Both the position numbers and the translations under genes were made by a program. A stretch of 15,153 nt of DNA, from contig BRYA01000889.1 of assembly GCA_030267965.1 (NCBI GenBank), positions 4,078 through 19,230 of the forward strand, in the 5' to 3' direction. The stretch comes from Triparma columacea. Its lineage: Eukaryota; Sar; Bolidophyceae; Parmales; Triparmaceae. Shown here one piece after another: positions 14,806-15,153 of this stretch. The notes beneath the pieces were generated by a model. The model did no database searches, was not told where the DNA came from, and saw nothing but the letters and a program-made list of their open reading frames with translations. Numbering within the stretch: position 1 is the stretch's first letter; every line of letters begins with the position of its first letter.

Positions 14806-15084
14806 GAATGTGGAGTGACTAATAAGGCAGCAATATTTGTAGGAAAAATTGATTTGATTTTGTATAGTTGTGACTTTTGTGTAAGTGTTTTAAGTGTAGT
14901 AGATGTATTATGGGAGTGTTCAAGTGGTTTTTAAGTATTAAGGAAGTGTAGTAGATGTATTGTTGGTGTGTAAAAGTGAAATGTGATTGTACAGGAAGTT
15001 TAGTAGATATGTATGGCGTTTTGAAGAGTTGTGGCAGCGTTATAGTGGTTTTTGAGTATAAAGGGTAGGTTATCATGCGCACTG
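14806..15084. other. Spacer between the giant gene and the telomere
   Basis: These 279 bases are T/G/A-rich with little C on the plus strand. They must hold the 3'UTR of the giant gene if this is its true end. No AATAAA is visible. An open frame on the opposite strand is a by-product of the low-C composition. Confidence 0.6.
14892..15047 (+). repeat. Three imperfect 52-bp tandem repeats, subtelomeric
   Basis: Units begin at 14892, 14944 and 14996, exactly 52 bases apart. Each starts with AAGTGTAGTAGATGTATT or the close variant AAGTTTAGTAGATATGTAT, and the second and third follow AGG. The unit ends are poorly conserved. A second shared element, AGTGGTTTTTAAGTAT (14923-14938) and AGTGGTTTTTGAGTAT (15044-15059), suggests further decay or rearrangement. 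This looks like a remnant subtelomeric satellite. Confidence 0.55.
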
Positions 15085-15153
15085 TTAGGGTTAGGGTTAG
15101 GGTTAGGGTTAGGGTTAGGGTTAGGGTTAGGGTTAGGGTTAGGGTTAGGGTTA
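15085..15153 (+). repeat. Telomere, (TTAGGG)11 plus TTA
   Basis: Eleven perfect TTAGGG units and a partial twelfth run to the end of the window with no variants. The G-rich strand runs 5' to 3' towards the end, so the right edge is the physical chromosome end. The array is cut by assembly rather than biology. Confidence 0.98.

Noticed and set aside
14819..15082. 87-codon minus-strand frame next to the telomere
   Set aside because: Low-complexity Thr/His/Leu/Tyr product arising from the low-C subtelomeric spacer; it overlaps the 52-bp repeats.

Overview
This window is the right end of a linear eukaryotic chromosome. The last 69 bases are an uninterrupted TTAGGG array in the orientation expected at a chromosome tip. 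The nearest genes are eukaryotic: ribosomal protein eS17 and a queuine tRNA-ribosyltransferase split by five GT-AG introns. C-rich introns, TTAGGG telomeres, and a very long protein combining START-like domains, multi-spanning membrane domains and a W..W....PEWFTD motif suggest a unicellular alga. A stramenopile such as a diatom or parmalean (Triparma-like) is my best guess. That assignment is inference from memory of such proteins, not something the sequence proves.

Layout. Positions 1-576 (minus) hold the first exon and the start of the first intron of a membrane-protein gene that runs off the window. Positions 722-1099 (minus) are RPS17. Positions 1100-2219 are a divergent upstream region without a convincing gene. 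Positions 2220-4510 (plus) are QTRT1 in six exons, modelled at 537 residues with every catalytic and zinc residue present. Positions 4511-5208 are a spacer with a poly(A) signal, possible leader splice sites and one ambiguous small exon. Positions 5209-14805 (plus) are a single intronless reading frame of 3198 residues. Positions 14806-15084 are a short spacer with imperfect 52-bp repeats, followed by the telomere.

The giant protein is the unusual part. About 1200 N-terminal residues look like five successive START-type lipid-binding domains. Then comes a unit used three times, 584, 584 and 585 residues long: a 127-residue helical prelude, a membrane core of about 330 residues that resembles XK-related scramblases in layout, and a cytoplasmic tail with two RRAS(V/I) sites exactly 21 residues apart. 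A START-like domain precedes unit A, is missing before unit B, and is back in shortened form before unit C. The residues after unit C match the linker after unit B, and the protein then stops 279 bases short of the telomere repeats. My hypothesis is a single-chain lipid-transfer plus lipid-scrambling machine controlled by a basophilic kinase, grown by internal duplication at a chromosome end. The housekeeping genes to its left show no functional link to it.
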